NCBI RefSeq assembly: GCF_002072155.1
Contig: NZ_BDIY01000025.1
Coordinates: 1-64,000, forward strand
Origin: Roseovarius sp. A-2
GTDB lineage: Bacteria; Pseudomonadota; Alphaproteobacteria; Rhodobacterales; Rhodobacteraceae
Direction of reading: 5' to 3'
DNA length: 64,000 nt
The position numbers and the translations under genes were made by a program. The notes under the pieces were generated by a model. That model saw nothing but the letters and a program-made list of their open reading frames with translations. It was not told where the DNA came from and did not search any database. Below are positions 7,944 through 17,415 of the stretch, in pieces (within the stretch, counting starts at the first letter, position 1; every line of letters starts with the position of its first letter).

Positions 7944-8774
7944 TCAGCCCTTCGAGATCACCCAATCGAGCGCACGAGTCGGCAGGACGCGCCGCAGTGT
8001 ACCGGCGAAATAGGTGGGCGTGGTAACGTAATACCGCGCGCGCGGGCGCGGTGCCTCGACCGCATGGATCAGCTTTTTCGTCACCGCATCGGGCAACAGC
8101 TCGAACTTGTCCTTCTTGCGCTGACTGTAGAGTCGCGGCCGCAGCTTGTCGCGATAATCAGCCATGCGCACCGAATTCTCCCAGTCGATCCAGCGCTCGA
8201 ACGGCGCGCGGGCATTCTCGCGGATCTTCGTCTTCACCGGGCCGGGCTCGATCAGGCTGACATGGATGCCGGTGCCGCGCATCTCGACGCGCAGCGTGTC
8301 GGTCAGCCCCTCGATGGCGAATTTCGTGCTGACATAGGCCCCGCGCCAGCCGATCGCGACCAGCCCCAGAACCGAGGAATTCTGCACGATCCGGCCATGG
8401 CCCTGCGCCCGCATCGCCGGGATCACCTGCCGGGTCAGGTCGTGCCAGCCAAAGACATTGGCCTCGAAAATCTCGCGCAGCGCGCCGCGCGGCAGATCCT
8501 CGACCAGCCCGGGGCAGGCATAGGCCCCGTTGTTGAACAGCGCATCGAGCCGCCCGCCGGTGGCCCCCAGTACCTCGGCCACGCCGGCCGTGATGCTCGC
8601 CTCGTCGGCATAGTCGATGCGCGGGGCGTCGAACCCCTCGCCGCGCAGCCGGTCGCAATCGGCCTCGGCCCGGCACGCGGCAAACACCCGCCAGCCGCGC
8701 GCCCGCAGCCCATGCGCCGCGTCATATCCGATGCCCGATGAGCATCCGGTGATCAGGATCGTTTTCTCGCTCAT
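7944..8774 (-). CDS. Short-chain dehydrogenase/reductase
   Basis: A 276-residue classical SDR. It has the nucleotide motif TGCSSGIG near the N-terminus, NNGAY (the NNAG position), an active-site Ser in VQNSSVLGL, and YVSTKFA (YxxxK). The GCSSGIGxDAA start and the EPGPVKTKI segment are typical of the subfamily acting on steroid-like or long-chain substrates, but the substrate is unknown. The ATG at 8774 was chosen because the Rossmann strand begins immediately after it; the frame is open further upstream without family similarity. Confidence 0.9.
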   Translation of the reverse strand: MSEKTILITGCSSGIGYDAAHGLRARGWRVFAACRAEADCDRLRGEGFDAPRIDYADEASITAGVAEVLGATGGRLDALFNNGAYACPGLVEDLPRGALREIFEANVFGWHDLTRQVIPAMRAQGHGRIVQNSSVLGLVAIGWRGAYVSTKFAIEGLTDTLRVEMRGTGIHVSLIEPGPVKTKIRENARAPFERWIDWENSVRMADYRDKLRPRLYSQRKKDKFELLPDAVTKKLIHAVEAPRPRARYYVTTPTYFAGTLRRVLPTRALDWVISKG

Positions 8775-8812
8775 GGCGGGGTTTGTGACCGGTCCCCGCC
8801 CGCAACGCAAGC

Positions 8813-9469
8813 CTAGTCGGACGCTACGGTCAAAAGCCGGTCCGCCATCCATCCGATGCGCCCCGTCCCGGCGACCCGCAGCTTGATCCAGCCATTGCCC
8901 GGATCGCGCAGCACGATCACCTCGGTCCCGCGTGCAAGACTGGTGATCGCGCCAAAGGCGGTGCCCGGCCCGGTGCGCAGGTTGACGGACCGGCCCGCAA
9001 CGCGGCGCGTCTCGACCACCGGTGCAAAGGGCTGCGCCGCGTCTTCGGGACTCGGCACGCTCTTTGGCACCTCGCTGCGCGCGACGGCCACCGTCGGCAC
9101 CGTGATACGGGGCATGGCGGCGTCATCACGTTTGACCGCGGCGGAGGGCCGGGACACATCGCCCTCCGCCGCCGAGGCGAGCGTCACGTCCACTCGCTTT
9201 CCCATGGTCAGGCCCTTTGTCAGGCCCATTTTCAGGCCCAGTTCATCCAAAGATCTGACTGTGTGCGTCGCCCTGGGTTCGGGCCGCGCCGCATCATCCT
9301 GCGCGATCTCAATCACGTTCACCCGCAAAGGGCGCGCTTTCGGTCTTTGATTGTCGAGCATCGCCCGCATCTGAATGGAGTTGGCAGAGGGGCGATACTC
9401 CGCCCCGCCGCTCATCTCGTAAAATGACCACCCCAGAAAAACAAAGCTCAGCAAAATAAAACGCCACAT
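8813..9469 (-). CDS. SH3 domain-containing membrane-anchored protein
   Basis: A 218-residue protein. The N-terminus WRFILLSFVFLGWSFYEM is a signal anchor, followed by about 125 residues of polar linker and then a bacterial SH3 (SH3b) domain from about residue 150: VAGRSVNLRTGPGT, RGTEVIVLRDPGNGWIKLR, GRIGWMADRLL. SH3b domains usually bind cell-wall or protein ligands in the periplasm. GGGGGTG precedes ATG 9469. It is divergent from parC with 156 bp between them. Confidence 0.88.
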   Translation of the reverse strand: MWRFILLSFVFLGWSFYEMSGGAEYRPSANSIQMRAMLDNQRPKARPLRVNVIEIAQDDAARPEPRATHTVRSLDELGLKMGLTKGLTMGKRVDVTLASAAEGDVSRPSAAVKRDDAAMPRITVPTVAVARSEVPKSVPSPEDAAQPFAPVVETRRVAGRSVNLRTGPGTAFGAITSLARGTEVIVLRDPGNGWIKLRVAGTGRIGWMADRLLTVASD

Positions 9470-9625
9470 CGCGCACCCCCTATAAATACATAACTGAAAA
9501 AGCTGGCAGAGGTTCCATGATACCCGATTCGGACGACACGGCGACGGGGAAAATCGGGGAAGTTTGCGCACCCCTGCCCCGATCCCCGCTTTACGGTGCA
9601 TCCCGGCGGCGATATCACCACATCC

Positions 9626-11932
9626 ATGAGTGATCTGATCGACGACCCCAACATGATGCCCGAAGCGACATCAGAACCGCTGCGCCGCGCCATCGGCGAC
9701 CGTTACCTGACCTATGCGCTCTCGACAATCATGCACCGCGCATTGCCCGATGCGCGCGACGGGTTGAAGCCGGTGCACCGCCGCATCCTCTACGCGATGC
9801 GCGAACTCAGACTGTCAAGCAGCGGGGGATTCCGCAAATCCGCCAAGATATCGGGCGACGTGATGGGCAACTATCACCCGCATGGCGATGCTGCGATCTA
9901 TGACGCGATGGCCCGCCTCGCACAGGATTTCGCGGTGCGCTACCCGCTCGTGGACGGGCAGGGCAATTTCGGCAATATCGACGGCGACAACCCCGCCGCC
10001 TCGCGCTACACCGAGGCGCGGATGACCCCCTTTGCCGAGGCGCTGCTCGACGGCCTCGCCGAAGACGCGGTCGATTACCGCGACAATTACGACGGCACCC
10101 TGCGTGAACCGGTTGTGCTGCCCGCCGCCTTTCCGAATCTGCTGGCCAATGGCTCTTCGGGGATCGCCGTGGGCATGGCCACCAATATCCCACCGCACAA
10201 CATTGCCGAACTGATCGACGCCTGCATTCATCTGATCAAGACGCCCGATGCGCGTGACGACACGCTGTTGAACTTCATTCCCGGCCCTGATTTCCCAACC
10301 GGCGGCATCATCGTAGAGCCGCCCGAGAGCATCGCGCAGGCCTACCGCACCGGGCGCGGCGCGTTCCGCCTGCGCTGCCGCCACGAGATCGAGGATCTGG
10401 GCCGCGGCCAATGGCAGATCGTGGTCACCGAGATCCCCTATCAGGTGCAGAAATCCAAGCTGATCGAGCGCATCGCCGAACTGATCCAGACCCGCAAGAT
10501 CCCCGTGCTCGCCGATGTCCGCGATGAGAGCACCGATGACGTGCGCCTGATTCTGGAGCCGCGCTCCAAGAATGTCGATCCGGAGGTCCTTATGGGGCTG
10601 ATGTATCGCAATTCCGATCTGGAACTGCGCTTTTCGCTCAACATGAACGTGCTCATTGACGGTGTCACACCGCGCGTCTGCTCGCTCAAGGAGGTGCTGC
10701 GCGCCTTCCTCGATTTCCGGCAGGAGGTGCTGCTGCGCCGCTCGCAGCACCGGATGGAAAAGATCGACCACCGGCTCGAGGTGCTCGAAGGGCTGATCGT
10801 CGCCTTTCTCAATCTCGACCGGGTGATCGAGATCATCCGCTATGATGACGAGCCGAAACCGGCGCTCATGCGCGAGGATTGGGGGCGGACATTCACCCGC
10901 GCCATGTCCGAAGCCGATTACATTCCCCCCGTCGCCACCGACGAGGAGGGGCTGTCGGATGTGCAGGCCGAGGCCATTCTCAACATGCGCCTGCGCAGCC
11001 TGCGCCGTCTTGAGGAAATGGAGCTCAAACGCGAGCGCGACGCACTGATGGAGGAACGCGCCGGGCTCGAGGACCTGCTCGACGACGTGTCGCTGCAATG
11101 GGCGGCGGTCGCTGACCAACTCAAAGAGGTGAAAAAGACCTTCGGCAAGAATCATGCCATTGGCGCGCGCCGTACCGGCTTTGCCGAGGCAGGCAAGATC
11201 GAGGAGGTGCCGCTCGAGGCGATGATCGAGCGCGAGCCGATCACCGTGGTTTGCAGCCAAATGGGCTGGATTCGCGCCCTGACCGGGCATATCGACCTGA
11301 ACCGCGAGCTGAAATTCAAGGACGGCGACGCGCCGCGCTTCATGTTCCACGCCGAAACAACGGACCGCATCCTTGTCTTTGGCAGCAACGGGCGGTTCTA
11401 CACGCTCTCGGCGGCCAATCTACCCGGCGGGCGCGGCATGGGCGAACCGCTGCGCCTGATCGTCGACCTGCCCAACGAGGCCGGGATCGTCGATCTACTC
11501 ATTCACAAGCCGGGGCGCAAGCTTCTGGTGGCCTCCTCGGCGGGCGACGGTTTCGTCGTGCCCGAGGACGAGATCGTCGCCCAGACCCGCAGCGGCAAGC
11601 AGGTGCTGAACCTGCGCGCACCCGCTCAGGCACAGGTGTGTCGCCCGGTCTCCGGCGATCACGTGGCCTGCGTCGGCGAGAACCGCAAGGTGCTGGTGTT
11701 TCCCCTCGACGAACTGCCGGAATTGACGCGCGGCAAGGGCGTGCGGCTGCAGAAATACAAGGATGGCGGACTGTCGGATGCCACCACCTTCAACCTCGCC
11801 GAGGGCCTCAGCTGGCGCGATCCGGCAGGGCGCACGCGAACAGAGTCGGACCTGACCGAATGGCGCGCCAAACGCGCAAGCTCCGGTCGCATGGCCCCGC
11901 GCGGCTTTCCCCGCGACAACCGCTTTACCTGA
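9626..11932 (+). CDS. parC: DNA topoisomerase IV subunit A
   Basis: A 768-residue type IIA topoisomerase subunit that cuts and rejoins DNA to decatenate daughter chromosomes, working with ParE. Visible features are LTYALSTIMHRALPDARDGLKPVHRRILYAM, the ISGDVMGNYHPHGDAAIYDA segment (the quinolone-resistance region), and the active-site tyrosine in ASRYTEARM. The length and the weak C-terminal beta-pinwheel (no clear GyrA box) favour ParC over GyrA. ATG 9626 is preferred; the frame extends a few codons upstream. Confidence 0.95.
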   Translation: MSDLIDDPNMMPEATSEPLRRAIGDRYLTYALSTIMHRALPDARDGLKPVHRRILYAMRELRLSSSGGFRKSAKISGDVMGNYHPHGDAAIYDAMARLAQDFAVRYPLVDGQGNFGNIDGDNPAASRYTEARMTPFAEALLDGLAEDAVDYRDNYDGTLREPVVLPAAFPNLLANGSSGIAVGMATNIPPHNIAELIDACIHLIKTPDARDDTLLNFIPGPDFPTGGIIVEPPESIAQAYRTGRGAFRLRCRHEIEDLGRGQWQIVVTEIPYQVQKSKLIERIAELIQTRKIPVLADVRDESTDDVRLILEPRSKNVDPEVLMGLMYRNSDLELRFSLNMNVLIDGVTPRVCSLKEVLRAFLDFRQEVLLRRSQHRMEKIDHRLEVLEGLIVAFLNLDRVIEIIRYDDEPKPALMREDWGRTFTRAMSEADYIPPVATDEEGLSDVQAEAILNMRLRSLRRLEEMELKRERDALMEERAGLEDLLDDVSLQWAAVADQLKEVKKTFGKNHAIGARRTGFAEAGKIEEVPLEAMIEREPITVVCSQMGWIRALTGHIDLNRELKFKDGDAPRFMFHAETTDRILVFGSNGRFYTLSAANLPGGRGMGEPLRLIVDLPNEAGIVDLLIHKPGRKLLVASSAGDGFVVPEDEIVAQTRSGKQVLNLRAPAQAQVCRPVSGDHVACVGENRKVLVFPLDELPELTRGKGVRLQKYKDGGLSDATTFNLAEGLSWRDPAGRTRTESDLTEWRAKRASSGRMAPRGFPRDNRFT

Positions 11933-11950
11933 ACGCATCCCGGGGCCACC

Positions 11951-11967
11951 TTGCAAGGCCCTTGCAA
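11951..11967. terminator. Hairpin between convergent parC and acyltransferase genes
   Basis: TTGCAAGG-C-CCTTGCAA is a perfect 17-nt inverted repeat (8-bp arms, one central base) in the 50-bp space between two converging genes. No T-run follows on either strand, so it would be a bidirectional hairpin rather than a canonical intrinsic terminator. Confidence 0.4.
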
Positions 11968-11982
11968 ACGGCTTCCCCCGCG

Positions 11983-12870
11983 TTACCGGCGCGTCTCGCC
12001 CAGTGCCAGGGTATGCGCGCGCAGCCACTCCATGAAACCGCGCGGATCGCCGTCGAGCATCTTCATCTTCTCGTCGCTCACCGGGGCGCCGACGATCGGC
12101 TTCTGCGGGCGGTTGCAGCTATGCACCACCTCGTGCAGCAAGAGCCCCTGCCGCAGTGTGGCCGAGATCCGATTGGCCATCTGATACCAGCGCGAATTCG
12201 AACCGGGAAAGAAGATCGGCACCACCCGCGCGCCCGATCGGCGGATCATCTGCGCGGTGAACACGTTCCATTCGCGTTCCACCGCCGGACCAAAGAGCGT
12301 GTCCGACGACGCCACCACCCCCGACGGAAACACGCTGATCACCCCGCCTTCCTTGAGATGCGCCATCGCCTTGGCGCGCATTTCCACGGATTTGCGCTGC
12401 GCATCCGGTTCATGCGGAAACGGCACCGAGATCATGTAGGAGGCCGCCACCTCATCGATGCCCGTGAGCAAGGCACGGGTCAGGATCTTGTAATCGCTGC
12501 GGCGCCGTCCGATCAGGTCGGCAAGGATCATCCCGTCAACCAGCCCGTGCGGATGGTTGGCCACCACCACCACGGGGCCGTCGGCCGGAATGTTGCCCAC
12601 TTCATCGTCAGGGGTTAGCAGCGGAATGCCCATCGTGTCGAGCGCCGCCCGCCAGAACGCCTGCCCAGTGGGCGCGCCGCGCTTTTCGAACTTGCGGATC
12701 ATGCGGACAATGGTGAGCTTGCCGGTGACCCATTCCATCACGCGGATGATCGCCGCCGTCGTCGGCGAGTCGAAACTGTTGGCATAGGTCAGGCTGCGAC
12801 GGTCATATTTGGTGAATACGACCGTTTCGCACGCCGTGCCGCCGGTCTCGTCCTGCGCGTTGGTGCTCAC
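11983..12870 (-). CDS. Lysophospholipid acyltransferase family protein
   Basis: A 295-residue protein of the PlsC-like superfamily. The catalytic motif VVVANHPHGLVDGMIL (NHPxGxxDG, His/Asp acyltransfer centre) lies near residue 103, followed by KEGGVISVFPSGVVA, the substrate-binding block. The form resembles the acyltransferase domain of the hemolysin/OlsA-type group, which transfers acyl chains to lysolipids or lyso-ornithine lipids at the inner membrane. There is no obvious transmembrane helix. It is 51 bp upstream of the HPr gene on the same strand's operon tail, so it may be read through from the PTS block. Confidence 0.85.
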   Translation of the reverse strand: MSTNAQDETGGTACETVVFTKYDRRSLTYANSFDSPTTAAIIRVMEWVTGKLTIVRMIRKFEKRGAPTGQAFWRAALDTMGIPLLTPDDEVGNIPADGPVVVVANHPHGLVDGMILADLIGRRRSDYKILTRALLTGIDEVAASYMISVPFPHEPDAQRKSVEMRAKAMAHLKEGGVISVFPSGVVASSDTLFGPAVEREWNVFTAQMIRRSGARVVPIFFPGSNSRWYQMANRISATLRQGLLLHEVVHSCNRPQKPIVGAPVSDEKMKMLDGDPRGFMEWLRAHTLALGETRR

Positions 12871-12921
12871 TGCCCCGTCCCTGTTCCGCTCTTCATCCCC
12901 GTCTTGGGGTCTCCCGCGCGC

Positions 12922-13200
12922 TCACATGTCCTCGCCGAACCGATCCGCCACCAGCGCAGCCATCGCATCACCGAGCGGCGCGGCATCGGAGCCCGCGATT
13001 TCGACGTCAATAGTGCTTCCTTTGGCCGCTGCCAACATCAAAAGCCCCATGATGCTGTCACCCGATGCCGATTGTCCGTTATGCGACACCTCGACGGTTG
13101 CGTCAAATCCCTCGACCACCTCGACCAGCTTGGCAGCGGCGCGGGCATGCAGCCCCTTTTCGTTCACGATCTTCAGTTGCCGCGAGACCTTTTCCGTCAT
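12922..13200 (-). CDS. ptsH: HPr phosphocarrier protein of the regulatory PTS
   Basis: A 92-residue HPr. The phospho-acceptor His18 is in NEKGLHARAAAK, and a second regulatory site, Ser49, is in SGDSIMGLLML, the segment that HPr kinase modifies. Both sites are intact, so the protein can receive phosphate from enzyme I and be controlled by the HprK encoded four genes upstream. The ATG at 13200 (MTEK) lies 14 bp after the EIIA stop. No enzyme IIB/IIC gene is nearby, which indicates a signalling rather than transport role. Confidence 0.95.
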   Translation of the reverse strand: MTEKVSRQLKIVNEKGLHARAAAKLVEVVEGFDATVEVSHNGQSASGDSIMGLLMLAAAKGSTIDVEIAGSDAAPLGDAMAALVADRFGEDM

Positions 13201-13214
13201 CTGGCCGCCCCCTC

Positions 13215-13607
13215 TCATTCGTTGGTCACGTTGTGACTGTCGATATATTTGCGTCCCGCATCCAGCGCCGCGCGCACCGCCTCGGATACGCTCAGATGGC
13301 GGCTCTTGGCCAGCTTGATCAACATCGGCAGGTTCGCCCCGTAGAGAATCCGCCGATCATCCGGGCGGCAGGCACGCAGCGACAGGTTGGACGGCGAGCC
13401 GCCGAAAATATCGGTGACCAGCACGACCCCGCCCCCGGTATCGACGGAATCGGCGGCGACGCAGATCTCGTCCTGCTTGAGCGCGCGGTCGTGATCGCCC
13501 TCGATGGTGATCGCCACGATACCGGATTGATGGCCAACCACATGTTCGACCGCCCTCAGGTATTCGCGGGCCAGCCCGCCATGCGCCACGATCACGATCC
13601 CGATCAC
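13215..13607 (-). CDS. PTS EIIA component (mannose-family type)
   Basis: A 130-residue EIIA-Man-fold protein. His9 in MIGIVIVAHGGLA is the phosphorylation site, and VVLVTDIFGGSPSNLS is the family's characteristic strand-loop. It accepts phosphate from HPr. Because no permease components are encoded here, it probably acts as a regulator, as its homologues (ptsM/EIIA in the alphaproteobacterial pts locus) are thought to do. It lies 7 bp after rapZ and 14 bp before ptsH. Confidence 0.93.
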   Translation of the reverse strand: MIGIVIVAHGGLAREYLRAVEHVVGHQSGIVAITIEGDHDRALKQDEICVAADSVDTGGGVVLVTDIFGGSPSNLSLRACRPDDRRILYGANLPMLIKLAKSRHLSVSEAVRAALDAGRKYIDSHNVTNE

Positions 13608-13614
13608 GACAGGG

Positions 13615-14556
13615 TCACTCCTCCGATGGCGGGGGCACGGTCATGCCGGGGCCGCGCCGCTCCAGTTCGCGATGCCTTATAGACACTTGCCAGCCGTCCT
13701 GCGCAAGGGTGGCGGCGAGGGTTTCTGCCATCGCCACGCTGCGATGCTGCCCACCGGTGCAGCCAAAGCCGATCGCGAGGTAGGCCTTGCCCTCGGCCTC
13801 GTAGGCGGGCAGCAACTCCTCGACCAGCGCCGTCACCTTGGCGCGAAAGCTCTCGAAGCGCGGATCGGCCCGCACATATCCCGCCACCTCGGGCGCGCGC
13901 CCATCCAGCCCGCGCAGCGACGGCTCCCAATAGGGATTTTTCAGAAACCGGCAATCCAGCGCCATGTCGAGGCCGCGCGGCAGCCCGCGCTTGTAGGAAA
14001 ATGAATGCACCGACACTGCCAGCCGCACCGCGCCCTGCGGGGCGAACCAGCGCTCCAGGTCGGCGCGCAGGTCATGCGGCGACAGGTCCGAGGTGTCGAT
14101 CACCAGATCGGCCCGCGCCCGCACCGGCCCCAGCAGATCGAATTCCCGGGCGATGCCCGCCTCGGCACTCTCGGCCGGGGCCAGCGGATGCCGCCTGCGG
14201 GTTTCCGAAAACCGCTGTTGCAGAACCTCCGGTCGGCAATCGAGATAGAGCACCTGCAACGGCAACCCCGCCTGCCAATCGCGCCCGTCGATCAGGGCGA
14301 TCAGCGCATTGGTCGAGAAATCGCGGTTGCGCACATCGAGCCCGAGCGCCAGCGGCTTTTCGGGCGCCGTGCCGCCCTCCAGCAGCCGTGGCAGAAGGCT
14401 GAGCGGCATGTTGTCGATCGCCTCAAAGCCCATATCCTCCAGCGCGCGGATCGCCGTGCTCCGCCCGGCCCCCGACGGGCCGGTGACCAGCACCAGGCGC
14501 GGCCGCGCCCGGTCGCTCTGCGCGGGCTCGTGCGTGATGGACAGATTGGCTCCCAT
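13615..14556 (-). CDS. rapZ: RNase adapter protein RapZ
   Basis: A 313-residue RapZ/YvcJ nucleotide-binding protein. The P-loop VTGPSGAGRSTAIRALEDMG is near residue 25, then FEAIDNMPLSLLPRL, and the C-terminal domain has AIGFGCTGGQHRSVAMAE. In Enterobacteria it directs RNase E to a small RNA controlling amino-sugar synthesis. In Alphaproteobacteria its role is less clear, but its place between HprK and EIIA links it to the regulatory PTS. The stop codon of hprK is 3 bp upstream of its start. Confidence 0.95.
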   Translation of the reverse strand: MGANLSITHEPAQSDRARPRLVLVTGPSGAGRSTAIRALEDMGFEAIDNMPLSLLPRLLEGGTAPEKPLALGLDVRNRDFSTNALIALIDGRDWQAGLPLQVLYLDCRPEVLQQRFSETRRRHPLAPAESAEAGIAREFDLLGPVRARADLVIDTSDLSPHDLRADLERWFAPQGAVRLAVSVHSFSYKRGLPRGLDMALDCRFLKNPYWEPSLRGLDGRAPEVAGYVRADPRFESFRAKVTALVEELLPAYEAEGKAYLAIGFGCTGGQHRSVAMAETLAATLAQDGWQVSIRHRELERRGPGMTVPPPSEE

Positions 14557-14559
14557 GGA

Positions 14560-14997
14560 TCAACTTACCTTTCCATGCCGTAGATAAAGCAGAATCGCGG
14601 CAGGAAAATGGGCCTTCGTTGTTTTTGCGAAGACGGGCAGCGACAAACCCATCACGCGTGCCTGAGCCAGCGGCGGCAACCGCGCGTCTGTGTCGCGGTC
14701 CATGTCGATCACGCAGGCCACCGGCGTGGGCCCTGCGGCAGGCAGGTGCAGGATCCCCATCCCGCGCGCCTCGATCCGGCCACGGATCGTATCGGGCACA
14801 TCGGCCATGAGCCGCGCGCCGTCACGCCACAGCCGGGTGCGATCATCCGCGATCAGCACTGCGCCCAGTGCGACAAGTTGCAAGGCCAACCCCGATTTTC
14901 CCTGCCCCGACGCGCCCCGGATCAGCGCCGCGCGCCCTTCCAGCGCTACACAACTGGCATGCACGACCTGCTCGACAGACGCCGCGTCTCCGGTCAC
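14560..14997 (-). CDS. hprK: HPr kinase/phosphatase, short alphaproteobacterial form
   Basis: About 145 residues, roughly half the size of the Firmicutes enzyme, lacking its N-terminal domain as is usual in Alphaproteobacteria. The Walker A motif GASGQGKSGLAL and the VLIADDRTRL segment are clear. It phosphorylates and dephosphorylates the regulatory Ser of HPr. The best start is GTG 14997, 4 bp after the chvG stop; the open frame continues upstream inside chvG without family similarity. Co-transcription with chvG is strongly suggested. Confidence 0.92.
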   Translation of the reverse strand: MTGDAASVEQVVHASCVALEGRAALIRGASGQGKSGLALQLVALGAVLIADDRTRLWRDGARLMADVPDTIRGRIEARGMGILHLPAAGPTPVACVIDMDRDTDARLPPLAQARVMGLSLPVFAKTTKAHFPAAILLYLRHGKVS

Positions 14998-15001
14998 GGT
15001 G

Positions 15002-16714
15002 TCAGACCGGCAGGCCCACGACAAAGCGCGCGCCCAGTGGGTCGGACGTGGCATCGGCGTGGGTCGGACGGATGTTCTCGGCCCAGATCACGCCGTCATG
15101 CGCCTCGATGATCTGCTTGGATATGGCCAGACCAAGGCCGGAATTATTGCCGAAATCGTCCTCGGGCCGCTGCGAATAAAAGCGCTGGAACACCTTTTCC
15201 AGCGCCTGTTCGGGGATGCCCGGCCCGGTATCTTCCACCACCACAAGCACCCGATCCGCGCGCCGCCGCGCCCAGACCCGGATCGCGTCCCCCTCTTCGC
15301 AAAAGCTGATCGCATTGGTGATCAGGTTGACGAAGACCTGCGCCAGACGCGCCTCCAGCCCGGTGATGACGATGGGCTCGTCCGGGAAATCGGTAATGAA
15401 ATCGACACCCTTCTTTTGCGCTTCCTCGCTCAGATAGGTTCCGAGATTGCACAGCATGGTCAACAGGTCGAACGCCTCCTGCTCTTCTTTCACCAACTCG
15501 CTGTCCAACCGCGAGGCATTGGAGATATCGCTCACCAGCCGGTCGAGGCGGCGCACGTCATGCTCGATCACCTCCAGCAGGCGCTCGCGTTGATCGTCGC
15601 GCTTGGCGATGCGCATAGTACCCACCGCCGAGCGCAGGCTGGCCAGCGGGTTCTTGATCTCATGCGCCACGTCGGCGGCGAACTGCTCGTTGCTCTCGAT
15701 CCGGTGGTAAAGGGCACCGACCATGCCGCGCAGCGCCCCCGAGAGCCGCCCGATCTCGTCGGGTCGCGCTGTGAGGTCCGGAATGCGGATGCGTCCGCGC
15801 GCGCCCCTGCCGCGATTGCGCTCCCGCCCGATCTCGGCCGCCGCCGCCAGATCGGCCAGCGGGTTCGAGATCGTCGAGGCCAGGATCAGGCTCAGCCCGA
15901 CGGAAATCAGCGTGGCGATCAGGAACATTTGCAACACACGCTCGCGCTCGACCCGCGCCAGCTTGTCGATCTCGCCAGAGGCATTGGCCAGCGCCACCAC
16001 CGCAACCGGCGTGTTGCCCTGCACGACCGGCGCCGCCGCCGACAGGATAGTGCCGCGCGGCCCTTCGGCACTGCGCACCTGCACGCCATCGGTCACCGCC
16101 GCGTCGACCATGTCGCGGGTCATCTCTTCGAGGCTCTGCACACCCGCGCCCAGCGCATCACCCGAGAAGGGGGCCGCAATCATATCCCAGAACCGGCCCA
16201 GAAAATCGGTCATCGGCGTATTCGGAAGCGCGCGCGCGGGATCGGACCCATCCGCATCCGCCGCCTTGCGTCCGAGAAGCAGCCCCGTCCGGTCGAACAA
16301 CAAAAGTTCCGTGCCCGCCCCCACGTTCAGCCGCGCCAGCGTATCCTTGACATCGAGCCCGTCGCCGCTGGCGAAGCTGACCGGTGCGGTGGCGGGCAGA
16401 CGCGCCTCGACCACGTCGGACATCAGCGCGGCGTTCTGCGTCAGGCTGTCGACACGCTGCTGGACCAGCGTTTCATGCGAGCCGCTGAGATAGAGGATGC
16501 CCACCACGAGCACGTTGAGCGCGATGAGATTGAAGGTGACGATCTTGCGCGTCAGCGAGGACTCGCGCAGCGAGAACCGGCCACGCCGGGCGCGGCGCTC
16601 TGTCATTTCCGCCTCGTCCACGCGGTCAGGCACGACAAAATCGTCCCCGAGAACGAGGTCGCTATCCTTTCGCGGCACCAGATCGCGCACGTCTATCCCC
16701 TTGGCAAGGATCAT
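15002..16714 (-). CDS. chvG: Sensor histidine kinase ChvG
   Basis: A 570-residue membrane sensor. It has TM1 about 58-77, a periplasmic domain about 80-260, TM2 about 261-281, a HAMP-like segment, then the dimerisation/phosphorylation helix FAADVAHEIKNPLASL with His351, and ATPase boxes NLITNAISF, DTGPGIP and GLGLAISKQIIEAHDG. ChvG (ExoS in rhizobia) senses acid or envelope changes and phosphorylates ChvI. It overlaps chvI by the TAATG junction, so the pair is translationally coupled. The first 40 residues form an acidic cytoplasmic extension. Confidence 0.95.
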   Translation of the reverse strand: MILAKGIDVRDLVPRKDSDLVLGDDFVVPDRVDEAEMTERRARRGRFSLRESSLTRKIVTFNLIALNVLVVGILYLSGSHETLVQQRVDSLTQNAALMSDVVEARLPATAPVSFASGDGLDVKDTLARLNVGAGTELLLFDRTGLLLGRKAADADGSDPARALPNTPMTDFLGRFWDMIAAPFSGDALGAGVQSLEEMTRDMVDAAVTDGVQVRSAEGPRGTILSAAAPVVQGNTPVAVVALANASGEIDKLARVERERVLQMFLIATLISVGLSLILASTISNPLADLAAAAEIGRERNRGRGARGRIRIPDLTARPDEIGRLSGALRGMVGALYHRIESNEQFAADVAHEIKNPLASLRSAVGTMRIAKRDDQRERLLEVIEHDVRRLDRLVSDISNASRLDSELVKEEQEAFDLLTMLCNLGTYLSEEAQKKGVDFITDFPDEPIVITGLEARLAQVFVNLITNAISFCEEGDAIRVWARRRADRVLVVVEDTGPGIPEQALEKVFQRFYSQRPEDDFGNNSGLGLAISKQIIEAHDGVIWAENIRPTHADATSDPLGARFVVGLPV

Positions 16715-17415
16715 TATTCTTCGTTGTACCTGTACCCGATACCATAAAGCGTCTCGATTGCCGAGAATTCGGAATCGACCACGCGCAGTTTCTTGCGCAG
16801 GCGCTTGATATGGCTGTCGATGGTGCGGTCGTCGACATAGACCTGATCGTCATAGGCCACATCCATCAGCTGATCGCGGCTCTTGACGAAACCGGGGCGC
16901 TGCGCGAGGGCCTGCAACAGCAAGAACTCGGTCACCGTGAGCGACACGTCCTGCCCCTTCCAGCTGACCGCGTGGCGCAGCGGGTCCATTCGCAGATAAC
17001 CGCGTTCGATCATCTTGGTCTCTTCGGTGTCGGCCACCACGGTGCCGTTCTGCGCATCCTGCCGCCGCAAGAGCGCACGGATCCGCTCCACCAGAAGCCG
17101 TTGCGAAAACGGCTTTTTCACATAGTCATCCGCGCCCATCCGCAGCCCCAGAACCTCGTCGATCTCGTCATCCTTGGAGGTCAGGAAGATCACCGGCATC
17201 TGTGATTTCTGCCGCAGCCGCTGCAACAGATCCATCCCGTCCATACGCGGCATCTTGATGTCGAGCACCGCCATGTCGGGCAGTCTCTTGCTGAACGCAT
17301 CGAACGCCTGCTGCCCGTCATTATAGGTTTCCACCTCGAACCCTTCTGCCTCGAGTGTCATGGCGACGGAGGTCAGAATGTTTCTGTCATCGTCCACAAG
17401 GGCGATCCTGGACAT
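16714..17415 (-). CDS. chvI: Response regulator ChvI
   Basis: A 233-residue OmpR-type regulator. The receiver domain has the acidic pocket VDDD, phospho-acceptor Asp52 in AVLDIKMPRMDG, and Lys in DYVKKPF; the C-terminal winged helix includes RQDAQNG linker then VTEFLLLQALAQRPG and DRTIDSHIKRLRKKL. It is partner of ChvG and first gene of the chvI-chvG-hprK-rapZ-EIIA-HPr block. Its promoter is in the 369-bp region shared with divergent pckA. The gene order is the one known from Rhizobiales and Rhodobacterales. Confidence 0.96.
   Translation of the reverse strand: MSRIALVDDDRNILTSVAMTLEAEGFEVETYNDGQQAFDAFSKRLPDMAVLDIKMPRMDGMDLLQRLRQKSQMPVIFLTSKDDEIDEVLGLRMGADDYVKKPFSQRLLVERIRALLRRQDAQNGTVVADTEETKMIERGYLRMDPLRHAVSWKGQDVSLTVTEFLLLQALAQRPGFVKSRDQLMDVAYDDQVYVDDRTIDSHIKRLRKKLRVVDSEFSAIETLYGIGYRYNEE

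Noticed and set aside
9815..11350. A 511-codon minus-strand frame inside parC
   Set aside because: parC is unambiguous; the antisense frame exists only because stop codons are rare in GC-rich DNA.
14690..16747. A 685-codon plus-strand frame opposite hprK and chvG
   Set aside because: The minus-strand genes have intact kinase motifs; the plus frame is low-complexity and lacks a ribosome binding site.
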